Source: Zoroaster sp. YZ-2022 (taxonomy: Eukaryota; Echinodermata; Asteroidea; Forcipulatida; Zoroasteridae). From it: a DNA stretch of 64,000 bases. The stretch lies in contig CM055837.1 of NCBI GenBank assembly GCA_029582265.1, forward strand, positions 4,821,148 through 4,885,147, in the 5' to 3' direction. The position numbers and the translations under genes are program-made. Every line of letters begins with the position of its first letter. The stretch's first letter is position 1. Below are positions 42,901 through 59,038 of the stretch, piece after piece. The notes below the pieces were generated by a model. It was not told the DNA's origin. It worked only from the letters and a program-made list of their open reading frames with translations, and ran no database searches.

Positions 42901-45586
42901 GTTCAATCTTGCATTTTTCCAAACTTAAAATGTCCATAAAATTTCACCAATGCAAGTTGCATGGTTTTAAACTTCAGAAGAGGCATCTGTAGGTGGCATA
43001 GAATCTTGGAGGTGAGTTTGAAGAGCATTTCTCATGTTTGGGACACCTTTTTAGGGTACAGAACATTGCCTGCTCGATATCGATACGTGTCCATACAGGA
43101 CTACCATGGGCATTCACCGCAGGGCTACTACCGTCCGTTAATGACAGAAGTTGTAAAAGTCAGGTAGTAGGGCTGCGGTCACCACAGCTATACTTAATAT
43201 ACTCTATGGTGGTCTGGTGATAACGTTTTGTTTTCAAACAGCACCATGAATTATATATATCTTATAAGATATATTACACTACATGTACTGTAAGATTTTC
43301 CTTGAAAAGTCAGCATTTCAGAAAAAACTACAACATAAATAAATTTATATTTAATTTATAAAAATATGTGACTTAATTTTAATTCTAACAGAAGTCTATA
43401 ACCCAACCGGGAACCCATGGCATTGTACTCCCAATCATCATGTGCGCACACACACAACAAGTAGGCATTTCATGTGATTTCTCATTTCATTAGTTACACT
43501 TGCAAAACATGGCAGACATGAAAGAGCAGGTTTTCAGCTTTCCAAAAATGTAATTTATTTAAAAACCGACCTCATGGTTCCAAAGATATTACAATTTTAT
43601 TATTGCTGATTTGATGAATTATTTGATACAAAGGTCAAAGGTTATCTTTTGGTTTTCTTTATAAAGACAATGGCACCGAGTTGGGTGTGAAAGTTAGACA
43701 TTTATTCCTTATAACTCTGTAATGATTCATTGGATGTCCTTCATACTTGGCAATATTAATGTCCATTCAATGTAATTGTGATATTTGAAATTCAAACTAT
43801 CAAAATGCATTTCATTTAACTAATTTGCATAATTAATTTGATCATTCTCGCAAAAACCAAAGTAACTAAAACCACAATAAATTAAGAATCAAATGTTTTA
43901 AATTTTGAGAGCAGGAAAGAAAAAAAAATGTTGGAAGACGACCCGTTTTTTTGCCGAAAAGGGAGATTAAAATTTATCACAAAATAGATTCAATGCATCT
44001 TGGCTCTCTTACGACGCACAGAATCATTCTTATAACGGTTTTTAGGCAACCATATTTCAAAACGTTATTCAAAATCTTCATTTTACTCATGTAGTGATGA
44101 TTTTGTATTGTATTTTGATGCTCTAAAGAGAAAAAAAATCCGTGAAAACTCGCGAGTACAAAGCCATGAACAGCCTGGCTAGTATTTAAGTCATGTACCC
44201 AAGCCCCGTATCACGTTCAACACATTGCGTACTCTTACGGGAACCCGTCTACGCAACTCCATCTAAAAAACTTTCCCTTACGTCTCAAAAAAGGGTCGCA
44301 TAAGAATTCGATTATGATAGTTATTTTTCACCTAAAATCATTTAGACTTAAAAATCATAGAGAAATATGATTAGACTACATGTGGAAATTGTCTTACCTC
44401 GGAGAATAACGATCTAGTTTTTTTTTTTCTCGTATGAAATCTTCCTTCTTGTGTAACTTTGGAACGACTGCACCGATTTACACCAGACAACGGCAGTGAT
44501 GAATGGAAAGCGTCTTCTTCCGAAAGAACCCGATATTGACCCGATAGTTTCGATCCGGCTGCCACAAAGCTGTAAAGAACCCGAGCTCAAATCCGATTGT
44601 CCGAGCTCTGCGGCGAAACAATGGTGCCGCGCATGCGCTGGGCAGATTTTTGATCGTGTGTGAAATTTTCAACTGACCGCCTCGCGTGTTTTCACTCGTA
44701 ACTCAAGAACACTTAACTATTTCTTGCTGATTTTTCGGCCAGTTAGAGATGAGATATCTACTATTACGATTGCAAATTTTCATGACCATATTTAATATAC
44801 ATTTTGAGTAATCTTTTCAAGAGTTATTGGTATGCATTATTTTTTTACATGCAGTGTATGCACCACTGTGTGTGTGACTCCGCGTGCGTGATTATCAACA
44901 GGAAATGTGACGTCACTGAAATGCCTACAACAAGCATGCTAATGAGTTTGGCCACACTGCTTTTAAGTTGAGAGCATCACGGGAGAACTCAGGAAGTGCT
45001 CAATGCCACTTGCTGGGTTCTGAACTAAATGAGACAAGAACTAGATCATAGATGAGTAAGAACTGGGCTACAGCTGAGTTGCAATTTCATTGAAGCTTTT
45101 ACAGTGCACTATGCATTAAAATGTACATGTAAACTAGTACAGTTCTCACATTATGCTGGCAGGTTGCACCATTTCTTTTCAATTTGATACAATTCTGTGG
45201 AATACGTTATAAATGGCCCAAATCCATTGACGTGGACTAGGTTATAACATGACTGGCACACTTTGTGTATGTTACAGACGAATGGTTTTACTGTTACTAA
45301 AATACTTGGTTTAACTTAATATTTAAAAAAATACGCCACCAACGGCCAAAAAGAACCATTCTTTGCTACTCATCATCATCTCACGTAACAAGAATTTTCA
45401 TGTGCACGGAATCGAGCAGCGTGAAGTGAGCGTCTAACGATTGTTAATTGTTATACATTCTGTATTCTCTTAAAGTATCTCAAGTAACTTACCATCTGGT
45501 CTGAACTCGAATTCAAGGAATTCATGGCCGAATTTGCCCTTATGGCCAACGTAATACCGTAAATAAAACTCGTCTTCAGCCGCCAT
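39803..45586 (-). CDS. MAGOH: Mago nashi homologue, exon junction complex core protein
   Basis: Four exons on the minus strand: 45493-45586, 41831-41889, 40767-40960 and 39803-39902. All borders are AG/GT and the phases join into 148 codons plus stop, the usual Mago length (146-148 aa). The protein starts [20 protein letters not shown] and ends [12 protein letters not shown]. It retains the strictly conserved [20 protein letters not shown] and [11 protein letters not shown] segments. Mago pairs with Y14/RBM8A in the exon junction complex on spliced mRNA, acting in mRNA localisation and nonsense-mediated decay. Intron 1 (3.6 kb) contains a copy of the 480-bp interspersed repeat. No damage is seen; very probably functional. 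Confidence 0.97.
40078..40311. mobile_element. CCCTCCTACT-family MITE, right end truncated (MAGOH intron 3)
   Basis: TTAA at 40074-40077 precedes CCCTCCTACT. The body matches 41111-41440 but stops at TTTTGACCC and lacks the terminal GTAGTAGGAGGG. TTAA happens to occur again at 40312. Confidence 0.75.
40767..40960 (-). CDS. MAGOH: MAGOH exon 3
   Basis: The acceptor is CATCACCAG and the donor GTGGGT; phase 0 in, phase 2 out. It codes from [13 protein letters not shown] to LIDVNNS, including the conserved central helix and the IGSLIDV segment. Confidence 0.97.
41111..41440. mobile_element. CCCTCCTACT-family MITE (MAGOH intron 2)
   Basis: The ends are CCTCCTACTATAG and TAGTAGTAGGAGGG, followed by TTAA (41441-41444); the left TTAA is mutated. 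It contains an uninterrupted GAAGTATATC at the site where the copy at 20103 carries the nested element, so it serves as the empty-site reference. Confidence 0.8.
41585..41705. repeat. CAGGGTGTCC repeat, copy 1
   Basis: AACAGGGTATCC and AACAGGGTGTCC recur three times, ending AGACACCC...GCTGGCTAATACT. It is related to 57758-57964. Confidence 0.55.
41831..41889 (-). CDS. MAGOH: MAGOH exon 2
   Basis: The acceptor is TTTTTTCAG and the donor GTATGA; phase 1 in, phase 0 out. It codes for [19 protein letters not shown], nearly invariant in animals. Confidence 0.97.
42284..42768 (+). repeat. 480-bp interspersed repeat, copy B (MAGOH intron 1)
   Basis: This aligns with 7338-7815 from GGTTTTCAGTTTGTACGTGC to AAATTAAACACCG, same orientation. 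An AATAATGATG-type microsatellite precedes it. Sequence similarity stops abruptly at both ends. Confidence 0.8.
44629..44638. promoter_or_regulatory. NRF1-like palindrome GCGCATGCGC
   Basis: A perfect GCGCATGCGC lies in a locally GC-rich patch inside MAGOH intron 1, about 0.95 kb from the start codon. NRF1 sites are common at animal promoters. A related CGCGCATGCG lies near 45704, upstream of the MAGOH start. Function is unproven. Confidence 0.25.
45493..45586 (-). CDS. MAGOH: MAGOH exon 1
   Basis: The start ATG (45584-45586) is in good context (CCATGGCG on the coding strand reads ACCATGGCGG). The exon codes for [17 protein letters not shown] to EFEFRPD; donor GTAAGT, phase 1 out. Confidence 0.97.
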
Positions 45587-45959
45587 GGTTTATCAATTAC
45601 CTGCACGCAAGTATAGTGAACCTGTACTTTGTAAAGTGCACTATTGGTGGCGCTCTTCGCAAAAAGACTTCATGATATGTGATGCATGCGATATGCACGT
45701 CGCGCATGCGAAAATAGAAAAGGTTGAACGGTCATGACAAAAGCCAGAAGTAATTAAACAAGGTTTAGTTTTGGTAATGAATGACTCATTGGCGGTGGTG
45801 GATCCGTTTTATGGCCGTGTCCCCCTCCTTTTGCCATGTGCCCCCACCCAGGCACCCCTGATTCTGTCTTGTGTTCCATCAGGCTTAAATTCATCCATAG
45901 ATCCTAAATTAATTGGGGTGGAAATGAGATACCTGCTGTAATATTTTTGAACAGGGTTG
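45587..45959. other. MAGOH upstream region
   Basis: No coding sequence. It has a CpG-richer patch around 45650-45720 with CGCGCATGCG, fitting a TATA-less housekeeping promoter for MAGOH on the minus strand, and a C-rich patch near 45820-45860. Confidence 0.5.
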
Positions 45960-48310
45960 GGGGTTGAGAGAGCATGTAGCAAGGATCCTACAGGAAATAG
46001 ATCCTACAGGAAATACTGGCGAACTCCCATCTGACTGGACAACTGCCAATGTGTCCCCTGTCTTCAAGAAGGGAAGTCGCAGTAACCCGTGTAATTACCG
46101 CCCAATACTGGTTGTAGTACACCTAAACCAGTGCGACGTCATTTTTACCTTTACAATAAGGGGAACTTTGAAAATCTTCGAAGTGATCTGAAGGAGTTTG
46201 GTGTCAAATTCCTTCAGAGCCTACATCTTCATACAGTGGATGAAAATTGGATCTGCTTGAAAACTACTCTAAACTCACTAACCGATAAATATGTTCCATC
46301 TAAGTTAACTTCATCGAGATTTAACCTGCCTTGGTTTTCCCCTGCTCTTCGTCGTCAAAATAATAAACTTCAGAGACTGTACAACCGTCAACGCAAAACA
46401 CAGTGTACTAGGGATACTCATCTATTCAAAAATGCTCGCAAGATCTACAAGAAAAATCTTAATAATGCACACCGGCAGTATGTATCTAACATGTGATGAA
46501 GATCTACAACATAACCCAAAGAAATTCTGGAAATATGTGAAATCTAAACGAACAGACAGCACTGGAGTTCACCCTCTTAAAGACGGAAGTTGTACAGTGT
46601 CCGATAACAAGGGCAAAGCAAACATCTTAAACTCCTTCTTCAAGTCGGTCTTCACACAGGAGTCCAATGCGAATATCCCAAATTTGGACCAGGTCTATCC
46701 TGACATCGAACCATTGGTGATCTCTACATCGGGTATCCAAAACTTCTTCATGACATTAATCCATCCAAGGCATCAGGGCCAGACAATATACCAAATCGCA
46801 TGCTCAAAGAATGCAGTTCTGAACTTGCACCACTACTCTCAGCCCTCTTCAATCAATCCATAAATACTGGCGAACTCCCATCTGACTGGACAACTGCCAA
46901 TGTGTCCCCTGTCTTCAAGAAGGAAGTCGCAGTAACCCGTGTAATTACCGCCCAATATCATTAACTTCAGTTTTGTGCAAAACCCTTGAACATGTTATTC
47001 ATCGCCATATCATGTTTCATCTTGAACAATACGACATACTCACCGACAATCAGCATGGTTTTAGAAAGAGGAGAAGCTGTGATACTCAGTTGCTTATCAC
47101 CATCAATGACATAGCAAAGTCTGTTGAAAATCGGAAACAAATCGATGCTATATTACTCGATTTCTCCAAAGCTTTCGACCGTGTCCCACACCAAAGACTT
47201 CTCGTTAAGTTGAGGCACTATGGTATCACTGGGAACATATATAAATGGGTCTCAAATTTCTTGACATCACGCACCCAAAAGTTGTCCTTGAAGGAGAGGC
47301 TTCTGGTCTTGTTGACGTCATATCAGGAGTACCACAAGGTACATTTTTGGGGCCATTACTCTTCCTCTTATACGTGAATGACATTTCATCTCACGTCTCT
47401 TCTAAGATGAGGCATTTTGCTGATGATGGCCTGCTCTACCGGGAAATAAAATCATCTGCAGATGCTGCCTTACTCCAAAATGACCTTGATTCACTGTGTA
47501 GGTGGGAGAGTGAATGGGAAATGAAGTTTAACCCGGATAAATGTTTCGTAATGCACATGACTACAAAAAAGGCTCCTATTATTTTTAGTTATAATATCAA
47601 CAACAAGTCCCTTCAAACAACTACAAGCCATCCGTATTTGGGTGTTATCCTTAGCAGTGACTGCAGCTGGTCTCACCACATTAACAAAATCACTACTAAT
47701 GCAAAACAAACTGTTGGTATCATTCGCCGAAATTTCAAATCATGCAGTCGAGACGTGAAATCCCGTCTTTACCAGTCGCTAGTCCGTCCTAAACTGGAAT
47801 ATGCTGTGTGCGCCTGGGCCCCATACACTGAAGAAGAAAATAAGCAACTTGAGGGTATCCAAAGATCGGCGGCTAGAATGCTGTAATAATTATAACAGAA
47901 CCTCAAGCGTCACAACTATGCTCCAAGATCTTGGTTGGCCACCTTCAATCAAGAAGAGTCATGACACGTCTAGTCATGCTCTACAAGATTTCACATGGTT
48001 TGGTGGATGTAGACTCAAAACCAAATCTCACCATCCAAACAAGAACTCTCAGACGATCCCATCAATTCTCATATCATCGTGTTCATGCAAAAAGTAAGAT
48101 CTACAGCACTAGTTTCTTTCCATCCATGATTCCACATTGGAACAATCTGCCCCCCTCAGTCATCAATGCTCCTAATTTAAGTCTGTTTAAAAGTGCTGCA
48201 GCAGATTTTCTGTTTAATACCAATGTCCCCTCATAGCTCCTCTAGCCCCGTGCCACGCCACTCTAGCGGGATGCGGCTGTAGCCGTTTTGCTGGAGGAAG
48301 AATACAGATA
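45960..48310 (+). pseudogene. decayed non-LTR retrotransposon (jockey/CR1-like RT), 5'-truncated
   Basis: Reverse-transcriptase motifs are spread over three frames: FNLPWFSPALRRQNNKLQRL before the RT, FWKYVKSKR, NYRPI, QHGFRKRRSCDTQL, LDFSKAFDRVPH, SGVPQGTFLGPLLFLLYVND, the catalytic FADDG (47416-47430) and the thumb region PYLGV...PKLEYAVCAWAP. A stop at 46494 and frameshifts near 46740, 46920, 47290 and 47885 make it inactive. No endonuclease domain remains. The 3' end is near 48310, with no clear poly-A. A 95-bp piece of its own RT lies misplaced at the 5' end (46013-46107). Confidence 0.9.
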
Positions 48311-50440
48311 CAGAACTAATCATGTCTGCAACTTAGCTACGCCCCACCAATAAGACAACATATGGAAGGTTGAGCAACATTTTTTATAGCCTTTGTTATC
48401 CTTGCCTACAATTTGACAGTGATTTCTTGGAAGGGCATTCTTTCATCGATTCTGCAACAATAGATTAAATACACCTATCCAGCCTGTCAATCAATTCCAC
48501 AGATTGTAACTATGTCGGTCAGTCCCTTTGATTTTATACAGGTGCGTGACCAGAGATTTCCAGCATTGGGCGGAGACTAGGATCAAATCTGGTTTGGTAT
48601 ATTTGATTTTCCCATGATTTGACTCAAACAAATTATCATCATTAAAAATCAGTTAAACTTTTCATTTTCTTTAAATTTTTCTCATATTAAAGGAATATAA
48701 ATAAAAAGGGGGAACAGAAAAATCAAATAAAATCATATTATTCTCTTTGAAAAAGTAATAATGCAACTATGAAATACACTAAAAGGCTAATATTTTATAC
48801 TCCTGAATGGTCCTCAAAACAATCTTAATTGCTGGAAGGAATTAGACCTTTAATCGAGTATTTTGCAGCAATCTTTGTCAGGTTCCCTGTATGCAACAAT
48901 GATCATAACTCTGATTTTCAATATGGCACCAGTCTATTTTCATGCAAGCCTCGGTTTGGTCATATTGATTTGTATGAAAGAAAAACAAGGTAGATGCAGT
49001 ACTACCATGATAAAGGTATAGTCTGATATTTACATGCCATGCAATACAATATAAGATTTCTATTTCAAATTAGTATGTGTGGTCGGTCAAGAAGTGATCA
49101 TTACATTTGAAAAGACTATTTGACATGCATGCACAACTTCAGTAGACCCTACATGTCTATATGGGATATATTTTGCTTCATTTGCACACAGACCCAGGCA
49201 CCAATACTGCCTAAAACACTGCTTTGAAAATTGCCTCGTCAAGAGAAAAAAAAATCTGATGGGACTTTCAGTTTATATTTCATTCCTAATCTCATCAAAA
49301 GAAAGATCCGTCTAAAGTACAAGCTAACTTAATACAGAAATACTACCACTAATCTAAAAACTTATGTTCATGTCTTTACAAACCTGTACACATTTGATCA
49401 GAATTCAAATAGATTTAATAAACAAAATGCACACTATGAATTTGTGAAATAATATTTTGAAGATTCCTTCATTCATATATCTTAAATATCTTAAAGATTC
49501 TTCAATTTACCTGCATTTATTTTTAAATCAGAACTCCGTTTGTTTTCTGGCAGAAATTAATTCCTTTTAAATAGTCAGTTCACAAAGTAATCAAACATGG
49601 ATGAAGCGTAACTAGGTCAACAAATAAATATATGATGCAGTTGCATTAATTAATTGTCAAACTTATAACGTCAATCTTACCATGTTTCAGCTAATCATTT
49701 TGTGAAACATCTCATTTGAAAGTAATAAACTGCCTTCCAATAAGACAAATGGCAATGAAATCATGGAAAACACTGAATATAAATCTTTAAAATGAAGACA
49801 AAATGTACAATTTGCTAAGCAGTAATCTTTGTAAGCCACATTGTTTTTGGCTATTTGTGCACACGGTTTTGCTTACCACTTATATTTGCTTAGTAAAACC
49901 TTTTGCTTGGAAACTTTATAACATGGCGCCTTTGTATTCCCTTTCTATGTTTTACAGCTAAGCTGGATTATGATTTATAAACTATTTGGTGAAACATGGA
50001 CTGAAATTCTGTGTATCTAACATTTGTTTTTTGTTGATTTGTTTTTTAAGGGAAAAACCAATTTAGTCAATTTCATAGTGCATCCTACCTGTCACACCAT
50101 TAACCCAAAACATTAAAAAAATGTTGCCAAAATCCAAAAGATATCAAACCAAAATGTAAACAATATAGCAACAATTTGACTTTCACTGGATCAGTATAGC
50201 TGACACAAACGTGACAGATAGGGGAAAATGTAACATTTCCATGAAAATGAATATTTGGTGAATATCAGGACTCAGAATTCCTGCAAGATGACTACACAAA
50301 AAATACTTCAGTAATGGAAAGATAATCAAAAACGTATTAAAAGTTTGCATTGTTATGAAAGTAATAAACCACCTCTGATTTTACATTAACCAAGTACATG
50401 TATACATGCATGTAAATATACACTATGCATGTCGTGATTA
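48311..50440. other. gene-less AT-rich DNA
   Basis: No protein-coding signal, repeat array or RNA gene could be recognised. It may include 3'-flanking sequence of DYNLT1. Confidence 0.5.
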
Positions 50441-50448
50441 GCGTAAAA

Positions 50449-50840
50449 TAGGGCTGTGCGTTTTCTGATATTTTTGGAACCGGATACCCGAAATCAGGAA
50501 ACTTCGGATACCAGGATACCCGTTTTTCATTTTTGTTGAAAACATGTCTCCGGTGGTGTACAAATACATGTACTGTAAATGGTAACAAACTGACTTTTAC
50601 AATACAGAGGATACCATACTTAAATCGATCTTTTCTTTATTGGAGTGCAATCTCTTGAATTAAAGATAATTGTCTGTAAAAGTGAAAACATTACATTGTT
50701 CAAGAGTCTCAGATTTCTGTTTGCACCGCTCAAATGTTAAGTCTGAATTTTAAAAAGTCATTTACGGGTAATTGGAACCGAAAAATGAAACCGGATAATG
50801 ACCGTTTCGGTCTGGTACCCGGATACCCGGCACAGCCCTA
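50449..50840. mobile_element. hAT-type MITE, copy 2 (8-bp TSD)
   Basis: A 392-bp element has perfect ends TAGGGCTGTGC / GCACAGCCCTA. It is flanked by GCGTAAAA (50441-50448) and GCGCAAAA (50841-50848), an 8-bp target duplication with one difference. The interior carries CGGATACCCG-type motifs in both orientations, as in copy 1 (5247-5616). No ORF. Confidence 0.9.
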
Positions 50841-51221
50841 GCGCAAAACAAAGCCAAAAAAAAGAACAATTTCAATTTAAACGGACGGAGAGATACAAAT
50901 GTAATGCCAGAAAGATACCCATGCAATGTAATCAAATAAATCCAATTACAATTATTTTTAAATCAAATGATTTCACCAAATGATTAACCCTAAAATCTTA
51001 ATTTGGTATTTGCTCTTAAATGAAACCCACGATACCACTTAAAATTTGGGAAAATTGTAACTCCATTATGTCCGTTCTACAATCATTTTTCATTCATGTG
51101 ATACAAGCTGAAAGGGAATTTAAACTTCACTGGCAACCATTGACAATTCAATTCATGTCATTGCCCTTTGACCCCTGACCCCCTGAACCCTCATGAATAT
51201 TTACAAAACGAAGCGATGTAT

Positions 51222-53048
<1,827 letters not shown>

Positions 53049-54912
53049 TTTTCTTAAATTAATCAAGAAAACACCGTCAAAATTGGTCTTTTAAACGCCG
53101 TTTCCGTATGCGCCTGCCCCGTGTTTTTAACAGCTCGGTTCAGATCGATCGTTGACAACAAGCAAAGCATTATGGGTATTCTCAAAAATTCCGACGGCAG
53201 CTGGATTTTTTTGCATTCAACAAACAAAACAGTCGTCTGCTTTCAGTAAAAGTGTTTTTTCCTGGTATAGAGAGGAAAGACCTGCCACTAATTAAACTGG
53301 TCAACAATTTTTTTAAAGTTGTCTGCTTCGGAGATAAAATGTGCTATTTATTATGGATTTTGATGTGCTGAATTCAAATATGACAATTAAAATTGCTGAT
53401 TGGCTGCTGTTTCCAAGATATTTAAGTTTACGTTTTATGTATTATGTATAATGGTAAACATAGCAGATTTTTAATCATGAATTGTAAACCTAGGTATTTT
53501 CATGTGTTTATGGTTGTTTCACTTGATATTATGTCACCTGCCCTGTTTATGTAACACTTACTATGTATCAGTTCATAGTTCAGTCCTTATTCAGTGTCTA
53601 CTCTGCGCTTCTTGGCTTGTCTCTTGTAGTCATTAAACGGTACCATATCTTGAAAACTAGAGCCAATCAACAATATTGAGCATCATTTCCATTCTCAGTG
53701 ACCCATAATTAGTCAAGTTTGACTTCATTTGTTTCAGAAGCATTTCTGAACCAGTGTTATTAAAAATGTGGAAAAATAATCGTATCTCTGGGGATCCGGC
53801 GAACACTTTTTTGCAAGTAAATCGATCCATAATATGTAAATTAAATTGAAAAGATAAACACATTGTCCAAAATGGTAACTTATCTCTCTTCGATTAAAAA
53901 AAAAAAAATTATCAAAGAGCTATAAGTGTATTATTATCAAAGAGCTCTAGGTTGACAAGATTAGATACCCCAGTGTGTTCAATGTTACAAAAAAGTACAA
54001 ATTAAGGCTAACTGTTAAATTTAGCAAGTACACACAGACTTGGTGTTATAGGCAGTAATCAAGTGGAAGAAGGCCAATGTTTTCTTAGAATTTTTTTATT
54101 TTAAGTGGCGGGCACCTGTGAGCACATCGCAGGCTTTCTTGGGGGCGGGGCACTAGCCCTATAGAAAAGACGTCATGCTGACGTATGCATCGATAGGAAA
54201 CAATAAGTTATTTTTAGGAATAAATAGATGAGATATCAGGGAAAATTGATAACGAACTAGTATTAAAGAATAATAAGTCAACTGCTGTTTGATGATGGTT
54301 TGCATTTTTTTTTTACAATGAGCCAATCAAGTAGCATTAAACCTCGAAAGCACCGAGTATACAGTCCTTAGTTATGTCGGTTATGTCAATTGTCTATTAT
54401 CCCCGACGCAAGAATGCCATCAATTAATAATAAAATTCATTGTTAATTAAAACAGAACAGTCGTCAACAAACACCAGTAAAGAGACCAAATTCTAACCCC
54501 GAGGAATATAACATTTTGCTTTCAGAATCATCGGTCATCTATTCAATTGAGACCGGTACGGTAAGTTGGCTGCGGTGTTCACATTAAATTTTAATCTAAA
54601 AATTAATGCATGGTATAATCTTGATGGACTTTATCAACAAGCCTATAGTCTTATAATGGCAGTAGGTGTCAAATTTGCCACTAAACTGACGAATGAAGAA
54701 ACAAAATACAGTTTCCAAAATACCACTTCAACACTGTTTGGGAACACCGTTTTATCAATTTACTTTGTATGTAACATTCTAGTTTGCTGTTGATTAAGCT
54801 TGGTCATCTTAAGTAATTTCTTTTTTAAATCGAGCTGTATTTTATTTTAATTTCACATTGTCAGGTTTTACTCTGAAGCAAAGGTGTGATAACTGAACCC
54901 TGGCAACTCACA
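53049..54912. other. divergent intergenic region between DYNLT1 and subtilase gene
   Basis: It must hold both promoters. Near DYNLT1 (53060-53230) the DNA is CpG-richer and includes GCATTATGGGTATTC, loosely like a core-promoter motif of housekeeping genes. A GGTACGGTAAGTTGG donor-like site near 54555 could end a 5' noncoding exon of the protease gene. Neither is proven. Confidence 0.4.
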
Positions 54913-58240
<3,328 letters not shown>

Positions 58241-58399
58241 GTAAGTCTGCATGTGAAATAGTAATGATCATATCTGGTAATAATATTTCATTTTTATGTA
58301 GTGCATACTGGTCCAAAGCAATTAGAACTACCACTCTTTATATTTGGCCAATGTAATTCCTGTAAACTGTCTAAGCTGCCTGGGAGTATACAGCTCCGA

Positions 58400-58500
58400 G
58401 TATCCCATGGGGCTAAGGGAGGACTATCCCATGGGGTTAAGGAGGACTATCCCATGGGGCTAAGGAGGACTATCCCATAGGGCTAATCATGGGGCTAGTC
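58400..58500. repeat. 28-bp tandem repeat
   Basis: About four imperfect copies of a unit containing AGGACTATCCCATGGGGCTA. Confidence 0.85.
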
Positions 58501-58519
58501 TAAAACAAAACTACCCTCA

Positions 58520-58673
58520 AAGTTATCCATTTGTACTCCTGGATGGAGATAAGCAATTATGATAAAGTATCTTGTTCAAGGACACAACCACCAAGATCTT
58601 GGTAGGAGAGTGATGACTCGCAATCCTCAGAATAGTGATCAGATGCCCGCACTAAAACCGCTTGGTCATGGCA
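58520..58673 (-). mobile_element. tRNA-derived SINE remnant (minus strand)
   Basis: On the minus strand: A box-like TGACCAAGCGG, a weak B box (GGATTGCGAGTC), then a GTCCTTGAACAAGATACTTT block and AATTGCTT. The same conserved block (TCCTCGAGCAAGACACTTTA) appears in the repeat at 4930-5180, so the two share a central SINE domain. Confidence 0.5.
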
Positions 58674-58794
58674 CCCCCAAAAATTATGCTTTCGCATAGT
58701 ATGTATAGCCTAACGAACCCCACTGAAGTGGATAATTATTTGTGTGTATCCCGTATGATGTCAGACCGTTATAGTGGCTTTTAACTGTAATACG

Positions 58795-59038
58795 GTATCC
58801 ACGCTCTCTTAATGTAAACAAGTGAAAAACCACTCTTTTAAAGAGCTATATGGCGGACAAGTCTTTTTGGAGTGAAACCCACTGTGATTGGAGTGAAAAA
58901 TACAGTATTAAAAAGGCTCCCAATACTCTTTATACACTACCAATTCTACTCTTTATCCACTCCATAAAGACTTGTCCGCCATATAGCTCTTTGAAAGAGT
59001 GGTTTTTCACTATTTTACATAAAGAGAGTGGTTGATAT
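58795..59038. mobile_element. MITE with inverted arms of about 90 bp
   Basis: The left arm 58795-58891 and right arm 58949-59038 are inverted copies sharing AGTGAAAAACCACTCTTT, AAGAGCTATATGGCGGACAA and GTCTTT. The loop is about 57 bp. It lies 0.55 kb past the last subtilase exon. Confidence 0.85.

Noticed and set aside
44371..44672. Two overlapping minus-strand frames in MAGOH intron 1
   Set aside because: No homology, no supporting splice phase, and they lie in a GC-richer patch that inflates open length; an alternative first exon cannot be excluded but is unsupported.
46973..47886. Active reverse transcriptase gene
   Set aside because: Frameshifts and a stop split the RT and no endonuclease remains.
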